From Gemmataceae bacterium (GTDB lineage Bacteria; Planctomycetota; Planctomycetia; Gemmatales; Gemmataceae), in contig LR594585.1 of NCBI GenBank assembly GCA_901538445.1, forward strand, positions 2,121,918 through 2,185,917: a stretch of 64,000 nt of DNA. The letters are read 5' to 3'. Each line of letters starts with the position of its first letter. The first letter of the stretch is position 1. Below the pieces are notes generated by a model. It saw only the letters and a program-made list of their open reading frames with translations, did no database searches and was not told the DNA's origin. The translations under genes were made by a program, and so were the position numbers. Shown here piece by piece: positions 8,481-16,774 of the stretch.

Positions 8481-8750
8481 TGGTCCAACTCCCTTTGTGA
8501 TCGCCGTCCCGTTCGCACCTCGCGGCAGGTAGCAGCCACCCACTTACGCGGCCCGAACCCGGACCGGACACGGAAATTGTCGTCCCCTGCTCGGGAGCCT
8601 GCGCCGGGGGGGCTTTCCAATTGTTTGCATGCGGGCCGAAATCGGCATATCGCACCGAGCGAGCCAGCTTCGCGGGAGTGGTTCGGAGTTGCGGGAATTT
8701 GTGGGAGTCTGGCGACATGGCTTCGCGCGTGACTGGGTTGGGAAACGAAA

Positions 8751-8775
8751 CAACCCCAAGGATTCCTTGGGGTTG
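8751..8775 (-). terminator. Perfect 12-bp hairpin downstream of the tRNA-Lys fragment
   Basis: CAACCCCAAGGA pairs with TCCTTGGGGTTG across a one-base centre. On the minus strand it is followed by TTTCGTTT, and it begins 7 nt after the tRNA 3' end, as expected of the intrinsic terminator of a minus-strand tRNA gene. Confidence 0.75.
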
Positions 8776-8781
8776 TTCTGA

Positions 8782-8829
8782 GTGCGCCCGGTGGGGATCG
8801 AACCCACGACCACAAGATTAAAAGTCTCG
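8782..8829 (-). pseudogene. 3' half of a tRNA-Lys (anticodon UUU)
   Basis: Read on the minus strand, this has an anticodon stem (CGAGA/TCTTG) with loop CTTTTAA (anticodon at 8820-8822), variable region, T-arm with GGTTCGATCCC, and the 3' acceptor strand GGGCGCA. The 5' acceptor strand (TGCGCCC) and a normal D-arm are not found upstream, where the sequence changes character. It is therefore a half tRNA gene, kept with its terminator. Such 3' halves are classic att sites left by integrating elements, which fits the integrase tail beside it. Confidence 0.75.
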
Positions 8830-8853
8830 CATGCCGAGAACGCAACTTCAAAT

Positions 8854-9036
8854 ATGTCAAGTGTGTTGCGCCGATCGTCCGACACCGGCGTAGTGCCGGG
8901 CGTAGTGCCCGACCCGAGCGAAGGGGGCACACCCGACGCCGACCTCACCGCGCTCATGGCGGCGTGGCCGACACTCCCCGAGCACATCCGCGCCGCGATC
9001 CGGGCACTGGTCGGCACCATCGCGGGTTGTTCGTGA
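8854..9036 (+). pseudogene. C-terminal remnant of an integrase (tyrosine recombinase)
   Basis: About 60 codons open to the TGA at 9036. The end (DLTALMAAWPTLPEHIRAA then IRALVGTIAG) resembles the C-terminal tail seen on planctomycete phage-type integrases. No catalytic domain is present; upstream the frame runs into the antisense of the tRNA fragment, which gives the familiar spurious peptide RPVGIEPTTTRL. I infer that the integrase was deleted except for its tail when the element decayed. The family match is from memory and moderate. Confidence 0.5.
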
Positions 9037-9081
9037 CGCCGCGCGGAACCCACCCGCGCCCCGGGTCGCAGCACACCTTAC

Positions 9082-10776
9082 TCACTTCCCGGCGACGCCG
9101 GCCCGCCGCAAGAAATCCTCGTAGGTCTGCCGGTCGGGGAACGCGAACGTCCACGGTCGCCCCTTGAGCGCCTCGAACTGCGTCGCCGCGGCCCGCTGGC
9201 CGGCGGCGACGCACAGGATCGCGTACCGGGTCCGAACCCACCGGTCGTCAGGGTACGCGGTCAAGTACCCCTCGTACCCAGCCCGGATCCGGTCCCACAC
9301 CCGGCGGTCGCGGAAGTACGCCGCGTTCTTGGGGCCGGCAAGCGTCTGAAGGTCGCGCTCGTCGACGGTCTCGTCGAGTAGAAGGGGGATATGGGCGTAC
9401 CAGTTCTGGGTCCGGTAGCACTGCCCCTGGAACTCCAGCACGTCCTCCCGGCTCCCGTACCACCTCGGCTGGAGCCACTCCATCTTGGCCCGGCACGCGT
9501 CCTCGTTATCGGGGTCGGCCTCCATCGCCCGCCGGAACCACTTCTCCATCTCGTCGCGGTCCAGAGAAAGACCCATTGCGACGGGGATCATCCACCGCGC
9601 CGCGTCCGGCGCGTTCGGCTGCAACTCCCACGCCCGCGCCAGGCTGCCGCGGGCCTTCTCCAGGCGCTCGACCAGGAGGCGAGCCCCCTCGGGGGTGACG
9701 GTGTTTGCGAACCCCCGCCCCCGCGCCTCCCACGCCCACTCGATGAGCATGGCCCCTTCAACGGAAAGCCTGACCCATTCGGGGGCCTTCGCCTCGGCCA
9801 GAACCTTGTCGGCCGCTCGCCACCCGGCCTCCCAGCCCAACCCCCGGTCGTGGCTGAAGCTGACGGCGGCGACGGCCCGGTCCACCGTTTCCTGTTGTGA
9901 GAGCCGGTCCTTCTCCCGTGCGAGTTCCCGGAACACCTTCCAGAACGCGGCCTCGGCGGCCTCCAACTCGCCCTTGCGGAGCGTGCCGGAGGCTTTCTTC
10001 TCGGCGTGGTCGAAATAGACGAACGTGTTCCACGCCATGTGGACCCGGACACTGGGCGGGTAGGGGGTGTTCGGCAGACGCGCCAGCACCTTGCGGTACC
10101 ACTCGATCTGCCTGGCCGGGCTGGCGGGCGGGTCCCACCCGCGGTCCGGGTTGGAATCGAGGACGAACCGCACGTGCCAGTATTCGACGAGCGGGTCGTC
10201 GCACCCGGCCTCCACGGCCGCCTTCAACGCCTCATGAAACTCTTGATACTCGACCCCGCTAGCCTTGGACTGTGTCCGGGCCAGCCGAGCCGCGTTCGCC
10301 TCCATCGCCCGCCGAGCCGCGGCCGCCCAGGGCGCCTTGGCCCCGGGCAGGGTGTCGAACACGCCGACGCTGGCCTTGTTCGCCGCGACGCGCCGCTCTT
10401 CCCGCAGCGCCTTGGCCTTCTCGGTGTTCTGTGGGAACGGGTATCGGTCGTCGACCTTCTGCCGCTGTGCCAAGGACGGCGGGACCGTGAAGCGCGGGGG
10501 CTCGACGACCAGCGGTGGGCGGGACGGTTCGACCGCCTCGGGTTTGTCTCGAACAGGCGTCAGCGGGGCGCCCGGCGGCGAAGCGGCCGAGGGGGCCGAG
10601 GCGACCGGGGTGACGGGCTTCTTTGCTTCCCGAGCTGGGGCGGACGACTGAGGGTGGCGTGGGGGAACTGGAGTCTTGGCCGCTTTAGCCGGTTCGGAGG
10701 TGGGAGGGGCCTGCGCGTTGCAACCTGTGAGCGCCCCGAATGTGGCGAGTGCGATGAGGCGGGCGGAGCGTACCAT
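9082..10776 (-). CDS. Lipoprotein with helical TPR-like repeats
   Basis: 564-residue protein with a lipoprotein signal (ALTGC at about 15-19) followed by a Pro/Ala-rich linker of about 80 residues. The rest is helical, with TPR-like units such as WFRRAMEADPDNEDACRAKM and a KMEWLQPRWYGS segment that recalls DUF4034-type proteins. It would be anchored to a membrane and probably act as a scaffold; no catalytic motif is seen. The ATG at 10776 opens directly on the signal peptide. It is the first intact gene after the tRNA/integrase scar and is divergent from the next lipoprotein gene. Confidence 0.75.
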   Translation of the reverse strand: MVRSARLIALATFGALTGCNAQAPPTSEPAKAAKTPVPPRHPQSSAPAREAKKPVTPVASAPSAASPPGAPLTPVRDKPEAVEPSRPPLVVEPPRFTVPPSLAQRQKVDDRYPFPQNTEKAKALREERRVAANKASVGVFDTLPGAKAPWAAAARRAMEANAARLARTQSKASGVEYQEFHEALKAAVEAGCDDPLVEYWHVRFVLDSNPDRGWDPPASPARQIEWYRKVLARLPNTPYPPSVRVHMAWNTFVYFDHAEKKASGTLRKGELEAAEAAFWKVFRELAREKDRLSQQETVDRAVAAVSFSHDRGLGWEAGWRAADKVLAEAKAPEWVRLSVEGAMLIEWAWEARGRGFANTVTPEGARLLVERLEKARGSLARAWELQPNAPDAARWMIPVAMGLSLDRDEMEKWFRRAMEADPDNEDACRAKMEWLQPRWYGSREDVLEFQGQCYRTQNWYAHIPLLLDETVDERDLQTLAGPKNAAYFRDRRVWDRIRAGYEGYLTAYPDDRWVRTRYAILCVAAGQRAAATQFEALKGRPWTFAFPDRQTYEDFLRRAGVAGK

Positions 10777-11141
10777 GCCGGTCCCTCAGAGGTTTGGTCG
10801 AGCTGGCGTACAGTGCAGAACAGCGGGGATCGGTCCCCCGCCTGCATCTCTTACCAACAAACACGTCGGAACATTGCCGCCGATGTCCGCTCTGTTTTTT
10901 CGGTTTCAGCAAGTGGTCCATTGAGGCCGAGTGCCGATACGGATGGGAAGACCATTTGGCGGGTTGCTGGTTGTTGCGATCCGATGGCTTCTACTCACGT
11001 GGTCAGTGAAGTGCGGCCGCTGGACGGACCCCGTTCCCCGACCAAGCGTGAGCCGGACGCCGGTGGCGCGGCATGTTCGTGACGCCAACTCAACCGAGCA
11101 GTCACAGTGTTTCCGGGATTCGGACTCAAGTGGGAGGGGCC
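10777..11141. other. Intergenic region between divergent lipoprotein genes
   Basis: 365 bp with no gene I can support. It must hold the promoters for both flanking lipoprotein genes. I see no strong hairpin or repeat. Confidence 0.5.
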
Positions 11142-11816
11142 ATGAAGCGGGCGATTGTGTGCTTGGCGGCTGGACTCGTCGTGGGGTGTGGCGGTTCGAC
11201 CCCGACCGAGGGCTCGAACCCGCAGGTGAAGCAGGCCCCAGGGACCGCGAAGGTGGCGGGCAAGCAGAAGCTGGCCCCAGATCCGGTACCAGTCAAGGAG
11301 GAACCCGCGCCGGCCCCGGTGTCGGTCGCGCAGAGGCACGCTCCCGTTAAGGTTCCGCAACGGGCTCCGGTCGAGAGCAACGGCCCCGAGGGGCGCAAGC
11401 CGCGGCTCACGCTGAAGCGTGCTCCGAAGGCGGACTTCGTTGGTCGGCACGTCGACATCCTCGACACGTACTTCGACAACGAGGTCAAGGCCGAGATCTC
11501 GTTCAAGGGGAAGACGGGCACGGTTGATGTCGAGGGCATCACGAAGATCGGGCGGACCGAGAGCGGGTGGCTGTACGTCGCCGCTCACAACTTCCTCGGC
11601 GAGTCGTACCCGAACGTGTTCTTCTACTTCCCCCCCGAACAGGCCGAGGAGGTGGCGAAGCTCACCACCGGCGGGTCCGTCCGTGTCGAGGGGTTGTGCG
11701 ACGGGAAGATCCCCGACAGCATCACACGCGGGAACCGGGTTCCCAACTCCGAGTGGCACGTCGACTTCCTCGACTGCCGGATCGTCGGCCGGGTGCCCGC
11801 CCGGCAACTCGACTGA
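11142..11816 (+). CDS. Lipoprotein with OB-fold (tRNA_anti-like) domain
   Basis: 224-residue protein. It begins with a lipoprotein signal (LAAGLVVGCGG), followed by a Pro-rich linker to about residue 100. The C-terminal part (KAEISFKGKTGTVDVEGITK to SVRVEGLCDGK) has the alternating strand pattern of the small OB-fold family often called tRNA_anti-like. It is likely periplasmic and binding an unknown ligand. The start is the ATG at 11142, with GGGAGGGG just upstream; the longer in-frame extension lacks a ribosome site. It is convergent with the next gene. Confidence 0.75.
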   Translation: MKRAIVCLAAGLVVGCGGSTPTEGSNPQVKQAPGTAKVAGKQKLAPDPVPVKEEPAPAPVSVAQRHAPVKVPQRAPVESNGPEGRKPRLTLKRAPKADFVGRHVDILDTYFDNEVKAEISFKGKTGTVDVEGITKIGRTESGWLYVAAHNFLGESYPNVFFYFPPEQAEEVAKLTTGGSVRVEGLCDGKIPDSITRGNRVPNSEWHVDFLDCRIVGRVPARQLD

Positions 11817-11935
11817 GACCTGAACCAGGGTCGCAGCGGTGGTCGATCCGCCTCACCAAACGAAGGGGGCGGCAACATTCATCGGCGGTGCGGCGAAGGG
11901 ATCAGTCACCAGGGGGTCGCAACCTCTGGCCGCCC

Positions 11936-12526
11936 TCACTTCTTGCCGGCCGGCTTGGGCTCGGGCGCGGCCCCGACCTTGGGCGATAGCTCCAGCAGCG
12001 CGTCGAGGTCGGCCCACGCCGCCTGCCGCGCCTCCTCGTACTTCTTGCCGTGGTCCTCGACGCCGGTGTCCCAGAACGCCTGGAGCGACTTGCCCTGCTG
12101 CTTCAGGTGCCCGGCGATCTTCCGCATGCGGGCGATCGCGGCCGCATCGTCCTTGCTCAACCCCTTGAGGGCGGCGACCTTCGCCAACTGCTTGTCGACC
12201 GTGTCGAGCGGCACGACCACCGACCCGAGCAGCTGCGCCAGCTCGGACGCCTCGTACAGCCCCTCGGCCCGCGCATCGGCGAGCATCCCGACGTTGAGGT
12301 ACGTCTGGTACAGTTGCAGCCCGGCGAGCAATCCCACCGTTTCGCTGAGGGTCGGCAGCGCCTCGGCCGAGAGTGCGGACGCGGCGGCGGCCGGCTTGGC
12401 CTCCAACTGCGGGTTCGCGGGTGGCTCGGGCGCCTGCTGGGGTTGCTGGGGCGTCGCCTGGACCGCGTACAGGGTGCCGGCGGCCGACACGAGGGCCGCG
12501 GCGGCGAGCGTTCGGAAACGGTGCAT
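11936..12526 (-). CDS. Exported hypothetical protein
   Basis: 196-residue protein with a signal peptide (FRTLAAAALVSAAGTLYA). The mature part is helical, with a Pro/Gln-rich segment near residues 25-45 and a lysine-rich end. No family is recognised. It is the last of five minus-strand genes whose first member is an ECF sigma factor (15483-16043), so it may belong to that sigma factor's regulon. The ATG at 12526 precedes the signal peptide; upstream in-frame sequence is antisense to the Gly-rich gene and was excluded. Confidence 0.7.
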   Translation of the reverse strand: MHRFRTLAAAALVSAAGTLYAVQATPQQPQQAPEPPANPQLEAKPAAAASALSAEALPTLSETVGLLAGLQLYQTYLNVGMLADARAEGLYEASELAQLLGSVVVPLDTVDKQLAKVAALKGLSKDDAAAIARMRKIAGHLKQQGKSLQAFWDTGVEDHGKKYEEARQAAWADLDALLELSPKVGAAPEPKPAGKK

Positions 12527-12593
12527 GACGGACTCCGGGTGATGAATCGTGTCGCCGCGGTCGCGCGACCGCGGCGCAGGTGATCGTGTCGGC

Positions 12594-13646
12594 TTACCCC
12601 TTCCCCTTGCCCTTCCCGACGCCCCCGCCGCCGGGGCCGCCGCCCTTCCCAACGCCGCCGGGGCCGCCGCCTCCGCCCCCGCCCTTGCCGACGCCGCCCG
12701 GGGGGCCGCCTTTCCCTCCGCCGGCCTTCCCCATGCCTCCGCCACCCTTGCCGCCGATGCCGCCGGCGACCGCACCTCCACCCTTGCCCATACCGCCCCC
12801 ACCGCCCTTACCGACGCCACCGGGGCCGCCCTTGGCAACGCCCCCGCCGCCCTTGCCCGCGGCCATTCCGCCGCGCCCGCCGACCCCGCCGCCCGCGTGC
12901 CCGCCAGCCATGCCCGCGGCACCGGCCGGACCCATGCCGCCCTTCGCTCCGCCCCCCGCCGGTGCGGCACCGCCCTTACCCCCGCCGGCACCGCCCTTCG
13001 CGACAGCACCGCCCGCACCGCCCATGCCGCCCTTCGCCGCGGCCCCACCCCCGACAGCCGCACCTCCGCCGGCCGCGCCGCCGGCCACCCCGCCGCCCTT
13101 CGCACCGCCGGCCGCTCCCCCCTTCGCCCCACCGGCGGCCATCCCACCACCGCCCTTGCCCATGCCGCCCCCGCCCTTGAGTTGGTGGATCATCGCGGCG
13201 AGTTGCCGGCCGTGAATCCCCTGGTGGGCGAGGCCGGAGACCGTTCCCCCGATCCCGCCCTGCTGCCCGACCGCGACCAGCCCGCCCCCGGCCTTGATGC
13301 CGCCGGCGACGCCCCCGCCGCCGAGCGGGAGGGCCATCCCGCCCGCCGGGGCCTTTGCCATTCCCGCCGGGGCTGGGGCCATGCCGCCACGACCGCCGAG
13401 CTTGCCGGCCGCGCCGCCCCCGGCCGGAACCGGGGCGGGGGCCGGAGCCTTCACTCCACCCGCTGGTGCCTTCGCGGCACCGCCTGCGGGCGCGGGCGCC
13501 GGGGCTGCGGCGCGGGGGGCGGCGACCCCGGCCCCGCCGACCTTCGCGCCGCCGGCGAACTGCGCGACGGCCGCCGACTCCGAGAACCAGAACGCCCCGC
13601 CGACCGCCAGAGCCGCGGCCAGAGAACGGGAGAGGCGGAGTGTCAT
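12594..13646 (-). CDS. Secreted glycine-rich low-complexity protein
   Basis: 350-residue protein with a signal peptide (RSLAAALAVGGAFWFSESAA VAQ) and a mature chain made almost wholly of Gly, Ala, Lys, Met and Pro. The C-terminal half is short Gly-rich units such as GGMGKGGG. In the middle sits a non-repetitive island, GIHGRQLAAMIHQLK, which recurs almost unchanged in the next upstream protein (13702-14124). The low-complexity part may form an extended or aggregating extracellular matrix element, while the island may be a binding motif; both are inference. The ATG at 13646 opens on the signal peptide. Confidence 0.75.
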   Translation of the reverse strand: MTLRLSRSLAAALAVGGAFWFSESAAVAQFAGGAKVGGAGVAAPRAAAPAPAPAGGAAKAPAGGVKAPAPAPVPAGGGAAGKLGGRGGMAPAPAGMAKAPAGGMALPLGGGGVAGGIKAGGGLVAVGQQGGIGGTVSGLAHQGIHGRQLAAMIHQLKGGGGMGKGGGGMAAGGAKGGAAGGAKGGGVAGGAAGGGAAVGGGAAAKGGMGGAGGAVAKGGAGGGKGGAAPAGGGAKGGMGPAGAAGMAGGHAGGGVGGRGGMAAGKGGGGVAKGGPGGVGKGGGGGMGKGGGAVAGGIGGKGGGGMGKAGGGKGGPPGGVGKGGGGGGGPGGVGKGGGPGGGGVGKGKGKG

Positions 13647-13701
13647 CACAGGCTCCACGAGGTTGAGTTCGGGGACAATCACGGACGCGACCTTCGGACA
13701 G

Positions 13702-14124
13702 CTACTCTTTGTCCTGGCCCTTCGACTTCTTGGGCTTCTTCGGGGCCGCCGGCGGGGGCGCTTCGGGCTGCCCCTTCTTCGGCTTCGCAGCCGGGGCCGG
13801 GGGCGTGACCGGCTGCTTCGCCCGCGTCGCCTGGAGCTGGTGGATCATCGCAGCGAGCTGGCGACCGTAGATGCCCGACTTCGCCCACGCCGCCACCTTC
13901 GGGCCGATACCCTCGGACGCCGGCTCCGGGGCCGGCTTCGCGGCCGGCGGGGCGGGCTTCGTCGCCTTCGGGGCCGGGCCAGCCTTCGGCCCGGGTGCCG
14001 GGGCAGCCTCGTTCCTCCGCCATCCCTTGCCGGGCGGCGGGCCGGCGGTACCTGGCTTCGCGTCCTTCTCGTCGGCGGCGGCCGCGGTGAACAACGCGAC
14101 CGCGATCAGAGCGTGCTTCAACAT
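13702..14124 (-). CDS. Small secreted Pro/Ala/Lys-rich protein with GRQLAAMIHQL motif
   Basis: 140-residue exported protein (signal LKHALIAVALFTAAAA). It is Pro/Ala/Lys-rich except for an island GIYGRQLAAMIHQLQ near residues 86-100, shared with the Gly-rich protein encoded downstream. It also contains PPPGKGWRR near the N-terminus, which resembles GKGPPGWSKK at the end of the neighbouring anti-sigma-like protein. A GGAGGAGG-type ribosome site lies just upstream of the ATG at 14124. It is part of the five-gene minus-strand run headed by the ECF sigma factor. Confidence 0.7.
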   Translation of the reverse strand: MLKHALIAVALFTAAAADEKDAKPGTAGPPPGKGWRRNEAAPAPGPKAGPAPKATKPAPPAAKPAPEPASEGIGPKVAAWAKSGIYGRQLAAMIHQLQATRAKQPVTPPAPAAKPKKGQPEAPPPAAPKKPKKSKGQDKE

Positions 14125-14160
14125 TCCGACCTCCTCCGGGGGAACGAACCGAGCGGGCCG

Positions 14161-15486
14161 TCACGACTTCTTCGACCACCCGGGCGGCCCCTTCCCGGGG
14201 TGATCGTCCTTCTTCCACGGCGGGCCGTTGCCCTTGCCGGCCGGCTTGCCGGTCGCCTTCCCGCGGCCCGGGGCCGACGCGGCGAGGGCGCGCTCCAGCC
14301 CCACGCGGGCGGCCGGGGGGGCCCTCGCCAGGTTCCGTTCGAGCACGTCGGTCGCCCGGCCGGCCCGTTCCCGGACCGCGGCCACCTCCTTGCGGAGCTT
14401 GCCCGCGGGGTCAGCCGCCTCGACCCGGTCCAGGTTCGCGGCGACCCCGGCGTCGAGGACGAGGTCGAGCGCCCCGCCCACCCGGGCCGCGTCGTCCGGC
14501 CGGCCGGCGACCGACAGCACCGTGACCGCGTGGGCGAGCGCGGCGGCGAGGTGCGTCGACTCGTCGGCGCGGGCCAGCGGCGTGTCGGCGTCGGCCGTGC
14601 GGAGCGCGTGCGCCACGAGCGACTCCAGCGGGGTGGCGGGGGCCGGCCACGCGGGCGAGACCACGAGCGGCGCGGCGGTGCGGAGGGCGGCCCCGACCTC
14701 CCGGCACGACGCGGCCAGTGGGCTCAGCATCTCCGCGGCGACGGGGGCCAGCGCACCGGACGCGGCCGCGACCTCGTCGGCGGACCCACCCAGGGCCGCG
14801 CTCAGGCGGGCGGCGAGCGCCGCGCGGTCGGGCTCCGGCAGGCGGGCGAGTTGCTTCGCGACCCCCAGCTTCAGCACCCGGTCGTGGAGCCCGACCAGCC
14901 GCGGCAGCGGTTCCAGGTCGCCGGCGGCGGCGCGGGCCAGGGCCTCGGCCCGGACGTCGGCGGCGAGCCCGTTCAGGACGTCGAGCTGGGACGCCGACGG
15001 GCCGGCCGCGACACTCACGCAGTGGCTCGCGACCTTCGCCACCAGCCCCGGGGGGGGCGAAGGGGACGGCGCGACGGCCGGCAATTCTGGGGCCGGCGGC
15101 GTGGGCTCCGCGGGGCGCCGCTCGGCCGGCCTGGGGGCAGGCACCGCGGGCGCGGGTGCCGTCGCCCGGCCGGCCCACCAGCCCCCGGCGAGAAGCAGCG
15201 CGACGGCGGCCACGGCGCCGAGGCGTGCGCCCCACCGGGCGGCCGGGCGGCCGGCTTCCGCTTCGGGCGCGACTTGTGAAGCCAGCGAGAGGGCCGCGTC
15301 GAGCCGGGCGCGGGCCGCGGGGGCCGCGGCCGGGGTCAGCCGCACGGTCGCCTCGTGGAGCCGAACCAACCGCCCGACCAGGGCAACGCATTCGGGACAC
15401 CGTGCGAGGTGCTGCCGGACCTCGCCGGGCAGCGCCTCGGGCGATCGGGCGGCGAGCAGCCAGGGTTCCGCGGTGCCACAGGTCAT
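14161..15486 (-). CDS. Membrane anti-sigma-factor-like protein
   Basis: 441-residue protein. Near the N-terminus HLARCPEC gives H-x3-C-x2-C, the zinc motif of ZAS anti-sigma factors. One membrane segment follows at about residues 89-106 (LGAVAAVALLLAGGWWAG), then a Pro-rich stretch and a long helical periplasmic part. The last 25 residues are Gly/Pro/Lys-rich (GNGPPWKKDD, GPPGWSKKS). Its ATG overlaps the sigma factor's stop codon by 4 nt (ATGA), so the pair is translationally coupled. It probably holds the sigma factor at the membrane and releases it on an unknown signal. Confidence 0.85.
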   Translation of the reverse strand: MTCGTAEPWLLAARSPEALPGEVRQHLARCPECVALVGRLVRLHEATVRLTPAAAPAARARLDAALSLASQVAPEAEAGRPAARWGARLGAVAAVALLLAGGWWAGRATAPAPAVPAPRPAERRPAEPTPPAPELPAVAPSPSPPPGLVAKVASHCVSVAAGPSASQLDVLNGLAADVRAEALARAAAGDLEPLPRLVGLHDRVLKLGVAKQLARLPEPDRAALAARLSAALGGSADEVAAASGALAPVAAEMLSPLAASCREVGAALRTAAPLVVSPAWPAPATPLESLVAHALRTADADTPLARADESTHLAAALAHAVTVLSVAGRPDDAARVGGALDLVLDAGVAANLDRVEAADPAGKLRKEVAAVRERAGRATDVLERNLARAPPAARVGLERALAASAPGRGKATGKPAGKGNGPPWKKDDHPGKGPPGWSKKS

Positions 15487-16043
15487 CGTCGCTCGTCCCC
15501 CAGGTACGGTGCCAGCGCGGCCGCCAGCCGCCGCCGTGCGTCGCACACCCGCCACCGGGCGGTCTCCTCGGTCACGTCCAGCACACGGGCGATGTCCGGG
15601 TAGGGCAGTTGCTCCTGCGTCCAGAGCAGGTACGCGGCCCGGTACGCCTCGGGCAGATGCTCGACCGCGGCCCGCAGCGCGGCCGCTGCCTCCCGCTCGG
15701 CGACCTGTTCGGGCGGGCCGGGGGCCCGGGTTACGGCCTCGGACAGCGGCTCGGGGTCGGCGGCCCGGGGCGAGCGGGCCAAAGCGAGGTATTCGTTGCG
15801 GGCGATCCGGAACAGCCACACCCGGAACGTCTCGGGGGCGGCGAGCCGGGGCAGCCCGGTCCAGGCCTTGAGGAACGCCTCCTGGGTGAGGTCTTCGGCC
15901 GCGTGCGGCCGCCCCGACAGGCCGGCGAGCCAGCGGCGCATGGGATCCCAGTACCGGTCGACCAGTGCGGAAAACGCCGCGCGGTCGCCGGCCCGAGCCC
16001 GCCGCACGAGGCCCAACTCCTGCTCGTGGTCCGCGTCGCCCAC
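15483..16043 (-). CDS. ECF-type RNA polymerase sigma factor
   Basis: 186-residue sigma-70 family protein. Region 2 is clear (HAAEDLTQEAFLKAW, FRVWLFRIARNEYL) and region 4 has the helix-turn-helix LPYPDIARVLDVTEETARWR. The start is a GTG at 16043 with a G-rich ribosome site upstream; a later start would cut region 2. It is the first gene of a five-gene minus-strand run, directly coupled to the anti-sigma-like gene. The downstream exported proteins may be its targets or co-regulated partners. Confidence 0.93.
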   Translation of the reverse strand: MGDADHEQELGLVRRARAGDRAAFSALVDRYWDPMRRWLAGLSGRPHAAEDLTQEAFLKAWTGLPRLAAPETFRVWLFRIARNEYLALARSPRAADPEPLSEAVTRAPGPPEQVAEREAAAALRAAVEHLPEAYRAAYLLWTQEQLPYPDIARVLDVTEETARWRVCDARRRLAAALAPYLGDERR

Positions 16044-16308
16044 CGGTCCCCCCGCCTCGACAGATGCGCCCCACCGGCTCGTGTGAGAACAATTGTTGAC
16101 GCACCGGCCCCGACTCCGGCGGACGTCGGCGCGTTGAGTCGTTCAAGACGTGATCTGGTCTACCGCGGGAACGAGACAGTCTCAGGACCGCAACGCGGTC
16201 GGCCCACAGCCCAGCGAGTGGCGAAGGCCTGGTTCCCTAACGCCGTTCTAAAGTAGAGCAAAATCGTATCGACCGGGCGGCGGTCGATTCGCCAAGGAGC
16301 GCCAAACG

Positions 16309-16668
16309 ATGCAAGACGTGGCGACCAATCCAGAATGCGACAGGTGCGACACAATGCCAACAAATGTTAACACTCCGTCATGGAGTGCGGCACAGCGGCG
16401 GTTCCTCGAAGAGTACCGGGAGCGCCCCACCGTTGCCCTCGCCGCGCGGCTGGCGGGCGTCCACCGGGCGACCGTGTACCGCTGGCTGGCCGACCCCGCG
16501 TTCGCCGCTGCCGTCCGCGACGCCGAAGAGGCGTTCTACCGGGAGAGCCGGGCGAAGGTGTTGGCCGAGGAAGCCGCCCGGCAGCAGTGGCGGGACGAGC
16601 GGGAGATGGCGCGGTACCCGATGCGGTGCCACTACCTGGCGCTCGCCCGTGCGGCGAAGCAGCGGTGA
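16309..16668 (+). CDS. Helix-turn-helix DNA-binding protein
   Basis: 119-residue protein. Residues about 24-65 form a homeodomain-like or terminase-small-subunit-like helix-turn-helix (ERPTVALAARLAGVHRATVY then RWLADPAF). The C-terminal part is a charged helix. The ATG at 16309 has AAGGAG about 10 nt upstream. It and the next gene carry the same kind of HTH and lie next to an insertion sequence and a restriction-gene remnant, so a phage or mobile-element origin is plausible. Confidence 0.7.
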   Translation: MQDVATNPECDRCDTMPTNVNTPSWSAAQRRFLEEYRERPTVALAARLAGVHRATVYRWLADPAFAAAVRDAEEAFYRESRAKVLAEEAARQQWRDEREMARYPMRCHYLALARAAKQR

Positions 16669-16774
16669 CCCACTCCCCTTCGGCACGGGCGAACGCCCGG
16701 ATCCGCACGGCTACACGCCCCGCCCCACACACAACCCACAGAACCGCACACCTTCTACCCGTCTGCGAGGCACC

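Noticed and set aside
8782-8850. Peptide RPVGIEPTTTRL as the start of a plus-strand gene
   Set aside because: It is the antisense translation of a tRNA 3' half, a common annotation artefact.
8782-8880. Complete tRNA-Lys gene
   Set aside because: No 5' acceptor strand complementary to GGGCGCA and no acceptable D-arm upstream.
12549-13808. 419-codon plus-strand frame antisense to the Gly-rich protein gene
   Set aside because: Its Pro/Ala-rich translation mirrors the Gly-rich gene, which has a signal peptide and a shared motif.
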